64,000 nucleotides of DNA, taken from positions 62,001 to 126,000 of the forward strand of contig CAZGQM010000010.1 in the NCBI GenBank assembly GCA_964528055.1. Reading direction: 5' to 3'. Position 1 is the stretch's first letter; each line of letters starts with the position of its first letter. Both the position numbers and the translations under genes were made by a program. The stretch is from Geoanaerobacter sp964528055 (lineage in GTDB: Bacteria; Desulfobacterota; Desulfuromonadia; Geobacterales; DSM-12255). The notes under the pieces are model-generated. The model searched no databases. It was not told the origin of the DNA and saw only the letters and a list, made by a program, of their open reading frames with translations. Below, in pieces: positions 8,336 to 16,180 of this stretch.

Positions 8336-8608
8336 TTTGTATGCCTCCTTTGCTTTGTAAACACCGTGAGATGTGAATCTGTTATTTAACTGCATGGTTC
8401 TCAATTTAGCGTAATTACCTTCGCTATTCAACAGGGTCCATTTAATCTACCAGAGACCGCAGGGTTGTCCAGCAACTGCCTGAATAAGCCTGTTTGCATT
8501 GAAAGAATAAAACAAATATTAAAGATCCGCAACTTAAAAAACTGCTAGCCAACTTAAGATATAATAGAGAATGCAAATCAAGGGCCAAAAGGCAGTGAGC
8601 CGGGAAAT

Positions 8609-8955
8609 CAAAACCTTTAGAACTTTATCCACCAATGTCACGGATGACGTCAAAAACAAAACAGGATCTTTGGGGTAGGCCTTTTCCCGGGCAATTCGTA
8701 GCAAAAAACCTTTAACCCAGACCTTCATCCACGGATGTCACGGATTGACACGGAAGAAACCTTTAAAACCAATTTCATTTGGGGGTAAAGCCTATAATCT
8801 GGTGACTTTTGCTTTGCCTTTATCCGTGTTAAAAAAGACTTTTAATCCAAAACCTTCATCCACGGATGTCACGGATTGACACGGATGACGTCAAAAAACA
8901 AAACAGGATCTTTCGTGTAAGGCAGTTATCAGTGATAATCCGTGTAATACGTGGA
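8609..8955. repeat. Cluster of imperfect ATCCGTG-type repeats
   Basis: Noncoding stretch between the tail-fibre-like gene and the GxxExxY gene. Copy A (8609-8680) and copy C (8851-8912) share CGGATGACGTCAAAAA, then CAAAACAGGATCTT. Copies B (8721-8755) and C share CCTTCATCCACGG, then ATGTCACGGATTGACACGGA. A related inverted copy, AATCCGTGTAATACGTGG, lies at 8937-8954. Spacing is irregular and the copies differ, so this is a degenerate dispersed repeat family and not a CRISPR. The rest of 8336-8972 holds no gene I can support. Confidence 0.85.
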
Positions 8956-8972
8956 AAAGAAGTTTATCTCTT

Positions 8973-9365
8973 TTATAGCACTAATCTTTTAAATTCAGCA
9001 CGAAGATTGCCAAAATTCACCAAGAGCCCAACCCGTATTCCGGTTGCCTTCAAGTAGTTTATCAACTGCGCCTGATGGATTGGTTTCAGGGCATCCACGG
9101 CTTTCAATTCAATGATAACCTGATTGTCAACCAGGATATCGGGGAAATATAAGCCAACGTTTCCCCCTTTGTACATGACATGAAGTTCCTTCTGCTCCTC
9201 CAAATATAAGCGCCTTAGTTGAAGTTCCTTGACCAGGGCCTTCTGATAGACCGGTTCAAGAAAACCCGGCCCAAGAATGGAATGGACCTCATAAATTGCT
9301 CCAATTATTTGGGAGGTGACCTCATCTGCGATCAAATTTGTAGAAGAGCATTTATCCGTGTTCAT
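8973..9365 (-). CDS. GxxExxY family protein
   Basis: 130 residues. The family signature G-P-G-F-L-E-P-V-Y occurs near residues 32-40, giving the GxxExxY name, and is followed by PDILVDNQVIIELKAVDAL, a nuclease-fold-like D/E-x-K core, and INYLKATGIRVGLLVNFG. The length matches the family. Function is not established. The residues recall PD-(D/E)XK nucleases, so nucleic-acid processing is possible (inference). The start ATG at 9365 and first codons (M-N-T-D-K) lie inside a copy of the local repeat. Repeats lie on both sides, suggesting it spreads or is maintained with them. Confidence 0.88.
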   Translation of the reverse strand: MNTDKCSSTNLIADEVTSQIIGAIYEVHSILGPGFLEPVYQKALVKELQLRRLYLEEQKELHVMYKGGNVGLYFPDILVDNQVIIELKAVDALKPIHQAQLINYLKATGIRVGLLVNFGNLRAEFKRLVL

Positions 9366-9385
9366 CCGTGTAATCCGTGGATAAG
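9353..9385. repeat. Repeat copy overlapping the GxxExxY start codon
   Basis: Tandem half-units ATCCGTGTTC, ATCCGTGTA, ATCCGTGGATAAG. Bases 9353-9365 are also codons 1-5 of the GxxExxY gene on the minus strand. A decayed copy (AATCGGTGTAATCAGTGG) follows at about 9420-9437. Confidence 0.85.
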
Positions 9386-9485
9386 ATAGTCAATATCTGA
9401 TGCCGTAGCCATTAATCCGCAATCGGTGTAATCAGTGGCAACAAATCTTCAACCCAAACCTATAGCTACGGATGAAACTGTATTT

Positions 9486-9881
9486 TTACCAGATTGCATT
9501 TACATGCTCATACGCAAGTATTTTGCGGTCAGATGTCACAAGGTCAGCACGATTCCTTCTTGCCAGGGCTATTATGATGCGATCTGCCGGATCCGTATGA
9601 AAATCACCCGGCAATCGTGTGCTGTCAATCGCATCTAGGGGCACAAGAGGTTCGATGATTGTTGCCGGATAACTTGACGCCAGAGCATACCATTGATACA
9701 ACTCCATTGGGATTGCGAGTTTCCCCAATTGCACCTTTATTGCGACCTCCCATACAGAGATTGCAGAAATGACAATAGACCCCTTCGCTTGCTCATCCTC
9801 AATCCGTGCTTTGGCAACAGGGGACAGTTTGTCAGGGTTATGAAGCCACCAAAGCCATGCATGGGTGTCAAGTACTACCAT
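9486..9881 (-). CDS. VapC-type PIN-domain toxin
   Basis: 131 residues from the ATG at 9881, which overlaps the antitoxin stop by one base (TGATG). An upstream start at 9899 would add six residues without a better ribosome site. It is a PIN-domain ribonuclease with the acidic metal-binding set visible: LDTHA near the N-terminus, SVWEVA (Glu), DPADRIIIA (Asp) and TSDRKI (Asp). Such toxins cleave tRNA or rRNA at specific sites when the antitoxin is lost. The RNA target is unknown here. It sits in the accessory insert between wzm and wzt. Confidence 0.93.
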   Translation of the reverse strand: MVVLDTHAWLWWLHNPDKLSPVAKARIEDEQAKGSIVISAISVWEVAIKVQLGKLAIPMELYQWYALASSYPATIIEPLVPLDAIDSTRLPGDFHTDPADRIIIALARRNRADLVTSDRKILAYEHVNAIW

Positions 9882-10120
9882 CAGCGCAGCACATCCCATA
9901 GTTCGGGCATCGGCTCGTCAAAATCATCAGGTATAGAGATGGAAACTGCACGTAACGGGTAAAGAGGTTTTTCTTCAGAACTGGTGCCGGAAGAGATAGG
10001 TGCCAGTTGCGCTACAACTTTTCCTTTTCTGCTTATCAGGATTGTTTCGTGTTTTGCTATAACATCATCAAGTAATGATGGCAGCTTGCTGCGTGCGTTC
10101 GAGACGGATAGCGACCTCAT
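9881..10120 (-). CDS. Phd/YefM-type antitoxin of the PIN toxin
   Basis: 79 residues. The N-terminal 50 residues follow the Phd/YefM DNA-binding pattern: SNARSKLPSLLDDV, then ETILISRKGKVVAQLAP. The acidic tail ending PMPELWDVL would wrap the toxin. It is first in the operon and overlaps the toxin gene by one base. ATG is preceded by AGGAGGGCATC. A palindrome over its promoter is the likely autoregulatory site. Confidence 0.9.
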   Translation of the reverse strand: MRSLSVSNARSKLPSLLDDVIAKHETILISRKGKVVAQLAPISSGTSSEEKPLYPLRAVSISIPDDFDEPMPELWDVLR

Positions 10121-10143
10121 GATGCCCTCCTATAATTGACTCG

Positions 10144-10179
10144 TTGTACAAGCATACTTGTACAATCAATAGGCGTCAA
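10144..10179 (-). promoter_or_regulatory. Antitoxin-toxin promoter with palindromic operator
   Basis: Minus-strand promoter TTGACG (10179-10174), 17-base spacer, TATGCT (10156-10151). A perfect 9-base inverted repeat, TTGTACAAG-N4-CTTGTACAA at 10144-10165, covers the -10 box, the usual layout for toxin-antitoxin autorepression. The role is inferred from position. Confidence 0.75.
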
Positions 10180-10218
10180 GACAAACAAAATCGATTTTAC
10201 TGACCAGGAGAGACTACC

Positions 10219-10248
10219 CGCATTATCTGTGTAATCCGTGGATAAAGA
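10219..10248. repeat. Distal copy of the ATCCGTG-type repeat
   Basis: ATCTGTGTAATCCGTGGATAA at about 10223-10243 matches the copy at 9365-9385. It marks the wzm-side end of the accessory insert. The remaining bases of 10121-10275 hold the antitoxin promoter and nothing else I can support. Confidence 0.75.
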
Positions 10249-10275
10249 TTTATGGAACCTGCCAGGGTCCGGTTA

Positions 10276-11085
10276 CTATAACACATCCGCAAAATGCGGA
10301 CGGAGGCGGCGAAAGACAATCGCACCCAGCAGCAGACAGCATCCGGTGAGACCCCAGAACCAGATGGTCTGCATCCAGTGTTCCCAGAACCAGACCTTAT
10401 TGATCAGGCTGTCACGGTACCCCTCTACGATATAGACAATGGGATTCAGCTTGATGATCGGCTGATACTGGGGGGGGAGGAGTTTCACATTCCAGAAGAT
10501 GGGGGTACCCCAGAAGAGGAACTGGAGCGCCATGGCCACAAGCTGCCCCACATCCCTGAGAAAGATAATAAGGGCTGAAAAGAGCCAGGCCAAGCCGGTC
10601 AGGAGGAGAAGAGATGCAAGGAGATAATAGGGGATCTGAATTGCGTGAAACGGTATGGGAGCTCCGGAAACCGCAAACATGACAAAGATCATGCAGAGGA
10701 AAAAGAGGTGGATCACCAGGGTTGAGAGGATCTTTACCAGGGGGAGGATCCCGATGCTGAAGGCAACCTTCTTCACCAGAAAGGAGTTCTCCAGTATGGA
10801 GTTTGTGGCTGATGAGAGTGCATCGTTGAAGAAGAACCAGGGGATGATTCCGACCGCCAGCCAGAGGACGTACGGGATGCCGTTTACCGGCTGGCTCTTG
10901 AAGACAAAGCTGAAGACGAACCAGAGAATGCCGATGTAGACGGTAGGGTGTACAAAGGCCCAGAGCATGCCGAGATAGGAGCCGAGGTACTTGCTCCGGA
11001 AGTCGCGCCGGGCCATCTCCAGGATGAGCTGCCGCCGTGAAACCAGTTCGGTGATGAATGCGGAAAATATGCTGAAGAAGCTCAT
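10276..11085 (-). CDS. wzm: O-antigen ABC exporter permease Wzm
   Basis: 269-residue ABC-2-type membrane protein. An N-terminal amphipathic segment, RQLILEMARRDFRSKYLGSY, leads into LGMLWAFVHPTVYIGILWFVF, and about six hydrophobic segments are visible overall. This is the Wzm/KpsM/RfbA pattern. It pairs with Wzt to move lipid-linked polysaccharide to the periplasm. Wzm and wzt are normally adjacent or overlapping. Here 2.7 kb of unrelated genes lies between them on the same strand, and this gene is clearly more GC-rich than most of wzt. The start ATG follows AGGA by 8 bases. Confidence 0.92.
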   Translation of the reverse strand: MSFFSIFSAFITELVSRRQLILEMARRDFRSKYLGSYLGMLWAFVHPTVYIGILWFVFSFVFKSQPVNGIPYVLWLAVGIIPWFFFNDALSSATNSILENSFLVKKVAFSIGILPLVKILSTLVIHLFFLCMIFVMFAVSGAPIPFHAIQIPYYLLASLLLLTGLAWLFSALIIFLRDVGQLVAMALQFLFWGTPIFWNVKLLPPQYQPIIKLNPIVYIVEGYRDSLINKVWFWEHWMQTIWFWGLTGCCLLLGAIVFRRLRPHFADVL

Positions 11086-11154
11086 GGCGCAATCCTACAA
11101 CAGGCGATTAATGTTTGCAAACCGGAATTCCACGGAATAGAGAGTTCCTTTCAA

Positions 11155-11193
11155 AAACAGCAGAGGCGGCACACCCGAAGATGGCCGCCTCTG
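11155..11193 (-). terminator. Rho-independent terminator behind the propeller-protein gene
   Basis: Stem ACAGAGGCGGC / GCCGCCTCTG with a 13-base loop, followed on the minus strand by CTGTTTTTG. It separates the 11222-13147 gene from wzm. Confidence 0.82.
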
Positions 11194-11221
11194 TTATAAG
11201 ACGTCAACTTATCACTACTGA

Positions 11222-13147
11222 TTATTTGATGATTATAGCCCCGGCATTGCTGGAGGAACCGATGGTGACACTGCCGAGCGATATGGTGAAGCCGCCGGAT
11301 ATGGAGGCTGCTCCCGTAATGCCGCCGTAGGTAGTGTCGGTCCAGCCGCCTACCAGCGTAACTGCCACGTTCTTATTGGCGGCAAGGGGATAGCTGCCGA
11401 TGACGATATCAATGGGATTTAATGCCGTACCAGCAGCAACCGCATCGTATGCTGCCTGAAGCGTCTGGTGGTATGCAACGGTCCCGCCTCTGCCGGTCCT
11501 TACCGGGCCACCGGTTTGTGGTGGTATGCTAAAGGAGGCTGTCACATCGAATACTCCCGAGTTGTTCGCTGATATATATACCCCGTACTGGTCCGTTGCC
11601 CCCTGCGCAAATGACTCATTCAGGGTAAGATAACATACTGGGCTGCTTCCATAGCCGGAGCATGAACCGCCCCAGCTGATCAGCTGCGCACCATTTGTAC
11701 CAGCAGCAGAGAGGGTAACCGTGGTGCCTGATGAAAGTGCTGCCGTGCAGGCAGTGCCGCAGTTTATTCCTCCGACATCGGTCGTCACGACACCGGTACC
11801 AAGACCTGAGGTAGATACCTTGAGATCCCATTTCACCTTGTTGAAGGTTGCAGAGATGGTCTGTGGAGCCGTTAGATTAGTGAAGGATACGCTTGCGGCA
11901 GCCCCGACGCTCGCCCCATTTACCAGTACATTGGCGATAGTAAAATTGCTGTCCGGGACTACTGAAAAAGTGATATTCTGACCTGCGCCGACCTTGATAA
12001 CACCCTGCGGGCTAATGGAAACGATACCGGCAGGAGGAGAGATCTTCCCTCCGGGGCCAAACCAGGTACCAGGTGCTGAAACAGAAGTCGTAACATCATA
12101 GAGGAACGGGCCGGCAAACTTGCCGAGGGAAACCGGGCTCTGCCCGACAGCAGGCGCGAGCGCGACAAGGCTGTTGTCGCTCACATTGATCGTAGATGCG
12201 GATGTTGTGTAGTTGTTGGCGGTAACGACTTTGACGCCGTCAGCTGTTACGGCTATACCCATCGGCATCTGTCCGTTTGTCAGATTGACAGTGCTTGTCC
12301 CGGTTACTGTCTTGGTAGTCGTGTTGACATTCAGGACAGTGACGGTATAGGGAAGGTTGACGGTGCTGGAGTTGGCGACATATACCTTGGTTCCGTCGGG
12401 GGTAACTGCAAGACCGAACGGCGTGGAGCCGACCGCGATCGGAGAACCTATTATCGCATTGGTGGAACCGTTAATAACGCTGACCGTATTTTCATCCATA
12501 TTCGCTACAAACACCATGGAACCGTCGGCAGAGACCGCAACCCCTTTGGGCTGAGGTGTAAGAGTAGTCCCCACGTTTACGGCAGCAACCGGCCAGGTAT
12601 TCAAGGCCGTGGCGTCGTTCGCGGTAACAATTTTGACCTGATTGGTACCGAAGCAGGTAACATACACCTTGTAGACTCCAGCGGTAACCGGTCCGATTGC
12701 CACACCATCAGGCTGGGCATTTCCCGTCAGTGCGAGATCGACAGATCCAAGTTTATTTCCTGTTGCAGTATCAAATACGGAGACCGTAGTGCCATCGTTG
12801 TCGGCAACGAAAAGTCGCGTTCCCGCGGAATTGACCGCCAAACCACCAGGCTGATTCGTCAGCACCCCGCTCGCCGGGATGGTTGATACCGAGTTGTCCA
12901 TGGTATCGATCACGGAGATGGTCCTGCTGTTCTGGTTTGATATGAAAGCCCGCCCACCAATTGCGTTAACCGCAACACCATAGGGGCTTTGCCCGACTGG
13001 TACGGTTGCAGTGACAGTATTGGAGGCAGTATCCACAACCGATACGGTATTGTCGGCCTTGTTTGCTATGTATGCAAAGGGGGCTGCGTGGACGATTCCC
13101 GCATACATTAACATACATGAGACACTGAGCATTACCCTAAAGTACAT
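11222..13147 (-). CDS. Secreted YVTN-type beta-propeller protein with InlB-like repeat
   Basis: 641 residues with a signal peptide ending VHAA. Residues about 25-360 are repeated blades of the YVTN/NHL-like type (AYIANKADNTVSVVD, VFVANMDENTVSVIN, VYVANSSTVNLPY), consistent with a seven-bladed propeller. About 375-440 resembles a divergent InlB B-repeat (VPDSNFTIANVLVNG), and a similar block follows at about 440-500 with paired cysteines. The C-terminal 110 residues are glycine/serine-rich beta. It is probably an extracellular or surface-attached binding protein. No enzymatic residues are apparent. ATG follows AGGAGGA. It has its own promoter candidate and terminator, so it is monocistronic. 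Confidence 0.8.
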   Translation of the reverse strand: MYFRVMLSVSCMLMYAGIVHAAPFAYIANKADNTVSVVDTASNTVTATVPVGQSPYGVAVNAIGGRAFISNQNSRTISVIDTMDNSVSTIPASGVLTNQPGGLAVNSAGTRLFVADNDGTTVSVFDTATGNKLGSVDLALTGNAQPDGVAIGPVTAGVYKVYVTCFGTNQVKIVTANDATALNTWPVAAVNVGTTLTPQPKGVAVSADGSMVFVANMDENTVSVINGSTNAIIGSPIAVGSTPFGLAVTPDGTKVYVANSSTVNLPYTVTVLNVNTTTKTVTGTSTVNLTNGQMPMGIAVTADGVKVVTANNYTTSASTINVSDNSLVALAPAVGQSPVSLGKFAGPFLYDVTTSVSAPGTWFGPGGKISPPAGIVSISPQGVIKVGAGQNITFSVVPDSNFTIANVLVNGASVGAAASVSFTNLTAPQTISATFNKVKWDLKVSTSGLGTGVVTTDVGGINCGTACTAALSSGTTVTLSAAGTNGAQLISWGGSCSGYGSSPVCYLTLNESFAQGATDQYGVYISANNSGVFDVTASFSIPPQTGGPVRTGRGGTVAYHQTLQAAYDAVAAGTALNPIDIVIGSYPLAANKNVAVTLVGGWTDTTYGGITGAASISGGFTISLGSVTIGSSSNAGAIIIK

Positions 13148-13262
13148 GTCTTCCTCCTGTGACGTGGTGCCGATGAACTTGATCTGTGCAAGTTATTATG
13201 CAAAATCGAAACCAATTATGGCGGCACTCCCGAGTGGCATTTTTGTCGTCTTCACCGGACAG

Positions 13263-13292
13263 ACTTTAGCATGTCATCATGACGTAAATCAA
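13263..13292 (-). promoter_or_regulatory. Candidate sigma-70 promoter of the propeller-protein gene
   Basis: TTGATT (13292-13287), 18-base spacer, TAAAGT (13268-13263) with a TG two bases before the -10 box. It would give a leader of about 105 bases. Sequence match only. Confidence 0.45.
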
Positions 13293-13307
13293 CCTCAAAA
13301 CCTTTTG

Positions 13308-15032
13308 TCAGCGCCCATTCATGAACTGGGCACCAAGCTGCCAGGCAAGCGGTGACCGGAGCTCCTTGAGACGGTTGAGCGATCGGGTTGCGGCGGAGAT
13401 GTCTCCAAGACGGAGAGAAACCTGCCCATAATTGAACACTGCATTCGGGTAATCGGGCTTGAGTATGGCAGCTATGCTGAAATACGTACGGGCCTCAAGC
13501 AACCTCCCCTGCTGCGAAAGAGCCGAACCGAGGTTGTCATAGGGGATGTGGTAATACGGGCGAAGGGGTATCGCCTTGCGCAGGGCAGCCTCTGCTTCTG
13601 ACCAGCGCCCGGCCTCTGCATATGCGTTCGCAAGGGTAAGATGGTTGCGCTGGTTATGTGGCGCCTTGGTGACACCGTCACGGGCAAAGGCGATCGGGTC
13701 GGACCAGAGAAGATTGCGCTGCCATGCAGCAGCCGAGTATCCGGCAAGTAGAAGACAGAGAAAGACCGTTGCGAGGCGTTTACCCGGCAACCGGCTGAAG
13801 AGAGAAACCAGCGCCACGGCGAAACCGAACATCGGGAGGTAAAGCCGGTGCTCCACTGCCGCATCTAGCGGGATTATGGTCGACTCAACAGAAAGGGCGA
13901 CAAAGAACCAGAAGATCCCGAACGCAAGAAGCGGCCTGCGACTGCTCTGCCAAAGGGCGGCCAGAAAGAGCAGAAGCAGCCCTGACCCGGCTAAGATGGT
14001 CTGCATGGTGATGAGATTGCTGGCAAGAGGATAGCCGTAATCGAACAGCTGCCCGTACGGTAGGATAAGGAGGCGTAGATAGAGCCAGAGGACCGAAAGC
14101 TCTGTGCCAAAGTAGAGGAGCTGGAGATTTTCCGGAGGGCTCTCCAGTTTCGCAGGTTGAGGAAGCCCTGCGGAATCGGGTGCAGGGGGTGCTGACGCGA
14201 GGTTCTTTGTTGCGGACGACTCGCCGGCCTTGGTCCAATATTCGGCTCGACCGGCCTCCTTGAGGAGGATGTCGTCTTTCCCCACCTGCAGGTAGATAAA
14301 AAGCGAGGAGAGGAGGAAAAACGGCAGGATGTAGACAAGACGGCGGGCCATGGTACGCAGCTGTGCCCCCCGGTTGAGGATAAGCCAGTCGAACAGAAAG
14401 AACAAAACCGGAAGGACTGCCGCATTCTGTTTGGTCATCAGGGCCAGTGCCATGGCAGCAAGCGCTGAGACATACCAGCCGACATGATAGGTGGAGACAA
14501 TGCGCCCACCCCCCTGGAGCGACTCCCGTGCGCGGCAATACAGGTAAAGCGCCACAAGTGAAAAGAGTGCAGAAAGGGAGGTCATCCGTTGAACTATATA
14601 ATTGACCGCCTGGGTCTGAAGGGGATGCACCAGAAATAGTGTAGCAACGGCAACGGGTAGGAGTGACGCGTGGATGGTGACAGGTGATGAAGGGGTGTCG
14701 GCCCCTGATGCAGAGAACGCCCGCTTTGCGAGGAGGTAGGCAAACCAGGAGGCAAACAGGTGAATAACCATGTTCGCAAGATGGAACCCATAGACCTCCA
14801 TCCCTCCGAAGCGGTAGTTGAGGGCAAAGGAGAGGAAGGCAACGCCGCGCTGACCGCCGATGTTCTTCAAGGCAGCGGCAAGACTCCTGATCAGAGGATT
14901 TTCGACGATATTCTGAATATCATCGATAAGCCAGGGGACATGAAGGGTCTGCGAGTAGAGAACTCCTCCCAGCAGGGAGAGCACCAGCAGCACGGCAAGA
15001 TCGGCGTATCTGGAACCGAAGTATTTCGTCAT
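13308..15032 (-). CDS. Polytopic membrane protein with C-terminal TPRs, glycosyltransferase-like
   Basis: 574 residues from the ATG at 15032, which leaves 20 bases after the epimerase. A longer frame would overlap the epimerase by 58 bases. The first 410 residues have many hydrophobic segments and resemble the DUF1736/TMTC and PMT-like type, with the luminal loop PWLIDDIQNIVENPLI near the N-terminus carrying acidic residues where such C-type glycosyltransferases keep their catalytic Asp. Residues about 440-560 are three to four tetratricopeptide repeats (ANAYAEAGRWSEAEAALRKAI, then further units). It is probably a membrane glycosyltransferase using a polyprenyl-linked sugar, or a related assembly factor. 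It closes a glycosyltransferase run, so protein or glycan glycosylation is likely (inference). Confidence 0.75.
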   Translation of the reverse strand: MTKYFGSRYADLAVLLVLSLLGGVLYSQTLHVPWLIDDIQNIVENPLIRSLAAALKNIGGQRGVAFLSFALNYRFGGMEVYGFHLANMVIHLFASWFAYLLAKRAFSASGADTPSSPVTIHASLLPVAVATLFLVHPLQTQAVNYIVQRMTSLSALFSLVALYLYCRARESLQGGGRIVSTYHVGWYVSALAAMALALMTKQNAAVLPVLFFLFDWLILNRGAQLRTMARRLVYILPFFLLSSLFIYLQVGKDDILLKEAGRAEYWTKAGESSATKNLASAPPAPDSAGLPQPAKLESPPENLQLLYFGTELSVLWLYLRLLILPYGQLFDYGYPLASNLITMQTILAGSGLLLLFLAALWQSSRRPLLAFGIFWFFVALSVESTIIPLDAAVEHRLYLPMFGFAVALVSLFSRLPGKRLATVFLCLLLAGYSAAAWQRNLLWSDPIAFARDGVTKAPHNQRNHLTLANAYAEAGRWSEAEAALRKAIPLRPYYHIPYDNLGSALSQQGRLLEARTYFSIAAILKPDYPNAVFNYGQVSLRLGDISAATRSLNRLKELRSPLAWQLGAQFMNGR

Positions 15033-15052
15033 GTCCAAACTGGTACCCCTGT

Positions 15053-16180
15053 TCACATCAGCCTGCGTGCCTTCAGTGCTGCCTCGGCCTCTGAGAGCCG
15101 GTCTTCGCACTCCTCACCTCCGGCCCAGGCCACCAGCTCTTTGACGCCGGCACTGAAAGGGATCCGGGGCTCATAGCCCAGAGCAAGGGTGCTCTGTGCA
15201 AGATCTGCATAACAGTCACGAATGTCCCCCACCCGGAACCGACTATCATGGACAAATTCCACACTCAGCCCCAGTTCACGACAGATGAGACTCGCGAGGT
15301 CAAGCACCGTGAGACGCTCACCGCTCCCGATGTTGAAGGTGCCGCCGACAGCCGTATCACGCTCAAGGGCAAGAAGGTTGGCCTGCACGACATCGCGCAC
15401 ATTGACAAAGTCGCGCCCCTGGAGACCGTCCTCATAAATATGGATCGGACGGCCTGAAAGGGCCTGTGCGGCAAAAATGGCGCCGATACCGGTATACGGA
15501 TTTCCCAGCGCCTGTCTGGTTCCATAGACATTGAAGTAGCGGAGGATGACGCAGGATATGTCATAGGTGGCGGCAAAGAGTTGCAGCAATTCCTCCTGAA
15601 CGCGCTTGGTCTCAGCATAGACCGATATGGGTGCTAGCGGCTTGCCTTCCGGCGTAGAAACCGGAGCGAGTTCAGCGTGGCAGGTGGGGCAGAGCATCCG
15701 CCAGTCACCCCGTTCCAGTGAGCCCCTGTTTCTGAGGGGGGGATAGACCGGTCCGCAGGAGGGGCAGAGGTAGGCACCCTCTCCGTACACGGCACGAGAA
15801 GAGGAGAGTACAAGCCTGCGTACCTGGTGGGGAGTGTTGGCCAGGACGTCAAGGAGCATTGCCGTTCCGCCGATGTTGATGTCGCAGTAGCTGTGAATCT
15901 CGTACATCGACTGTCCGACACCGGTCAGGGCGGCAAAATGAAAGATCGCATCCACCCCGTCCACTGCCCGCACAACATCCTCGCGGCATCGGACATCCCC
16001 CAGCTGAAGCTCGACACGCGGATCAAGCCAGAGGGGGCGCTTTTTCTCCGGGCCATGCACCTGGGGATCGAGCAGGTCGAGCACGCGAACGCGGTACCCG
16101 TGGGCCAGCAGGGCATCGCATGTATGGGAGCCTATGAACCCTGCTCCACCGGTAATCAGGACAGAGCCTGGAGAAATCAT
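15053..16180 (-). CDS. NAD-dependent nucleotide-sugar epimerase with a CxxC/CxxC insert
   Basis: 375 residues, extended SDR family. NAD loop TGGAGFIG at 10-17, catalytic Ser cluster at 126-128, Tyr188 and Lys192 (SVYAETK), then RYFNVYG. Between Ser and Tyr is an insert of about 40 residues carrying CPSCG (Cys139, Cys142) and CPTCH (Cys164, Cys167), which looks like a zinc-ribbon knuckle. Inserts at this point occur in dTDP-L-rhamnose 4-epimerase-like proteins, so that is one candidate activity. UDP-glucose/galactose epimerase is the alternative. It overlaps the upstream glycosyltransferase by 4 bases (ATGA). Confidence 0.85.
   Translation of the reverse strand: MISPGSVLITGGAGFIGSHTCDALLAHGYRVRVLDLLDPQVHGPEKKRPLWLDPRVELQLGDVRCREDVVRAVDGVDAIFHFAALTGVGQSMYEIHSYCDINIGGTAMLLDVLANTPHQVRRLVLSSSRAVYGEGAYLCPSCGPVYPPLRNRGSLERGDWRMLCPTCHAELAPVSTPEGKPLAPISVYAETKRVQEELLQLFAATYDISCVILRYFNVYGTRQALGNPYTGIGAIFAAQALSGRPIHIYEDGLQGRDFVNVRDVVQANLLALERDTAVGGTFNIGSGERLTVLDLASLICRELGLSVEFVHDSRFRVGDIRDCYADLAQSTLALGYEPRIPFSAGVKELVAWAGGEECEDRLSEAEAALKARRLM

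Noticed and set aside
8534..8728. 64-residue minus-strand open frame.
   Set aside because: It runs through the repeat cluster, has no ribosome site and no recognisable features.
8770..8850. GEMM-type cyclic dinucleotide riboswitch suggested by GGCAAAGC on the minus strand.
   Set aside because: The other conserved blocks of the aptamer are missing and no gene starts suitably downstream.
8600..8960. CRISPR-like repetition.
   Set aside because: Copies differ in length and sequence, spacing is irregular, some copies are inverted, and there are no spacers of uniform length.
10412..11092. 226-residue minus-strand frame overlapping wzm in another frame.
   Set aside because: Proline/histidine-rich shadow of the membrane protein gene without domain resemblance.
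11092..11120. Promoter-like TTGCAA-N17-TAGGAT directly before wzm.
   Set aside because: The -10 box lies 6 bases before the ATG, so the start would be leaderless. The AGGA inside it is better explained as the ribosome-binding site.
12000..12300. Antisense ORFs within the propeller-protein gene.
   Set aside because: The repeated blades create long shadow frames, but the minus-strand frame has the signal peptide and ribosome site.
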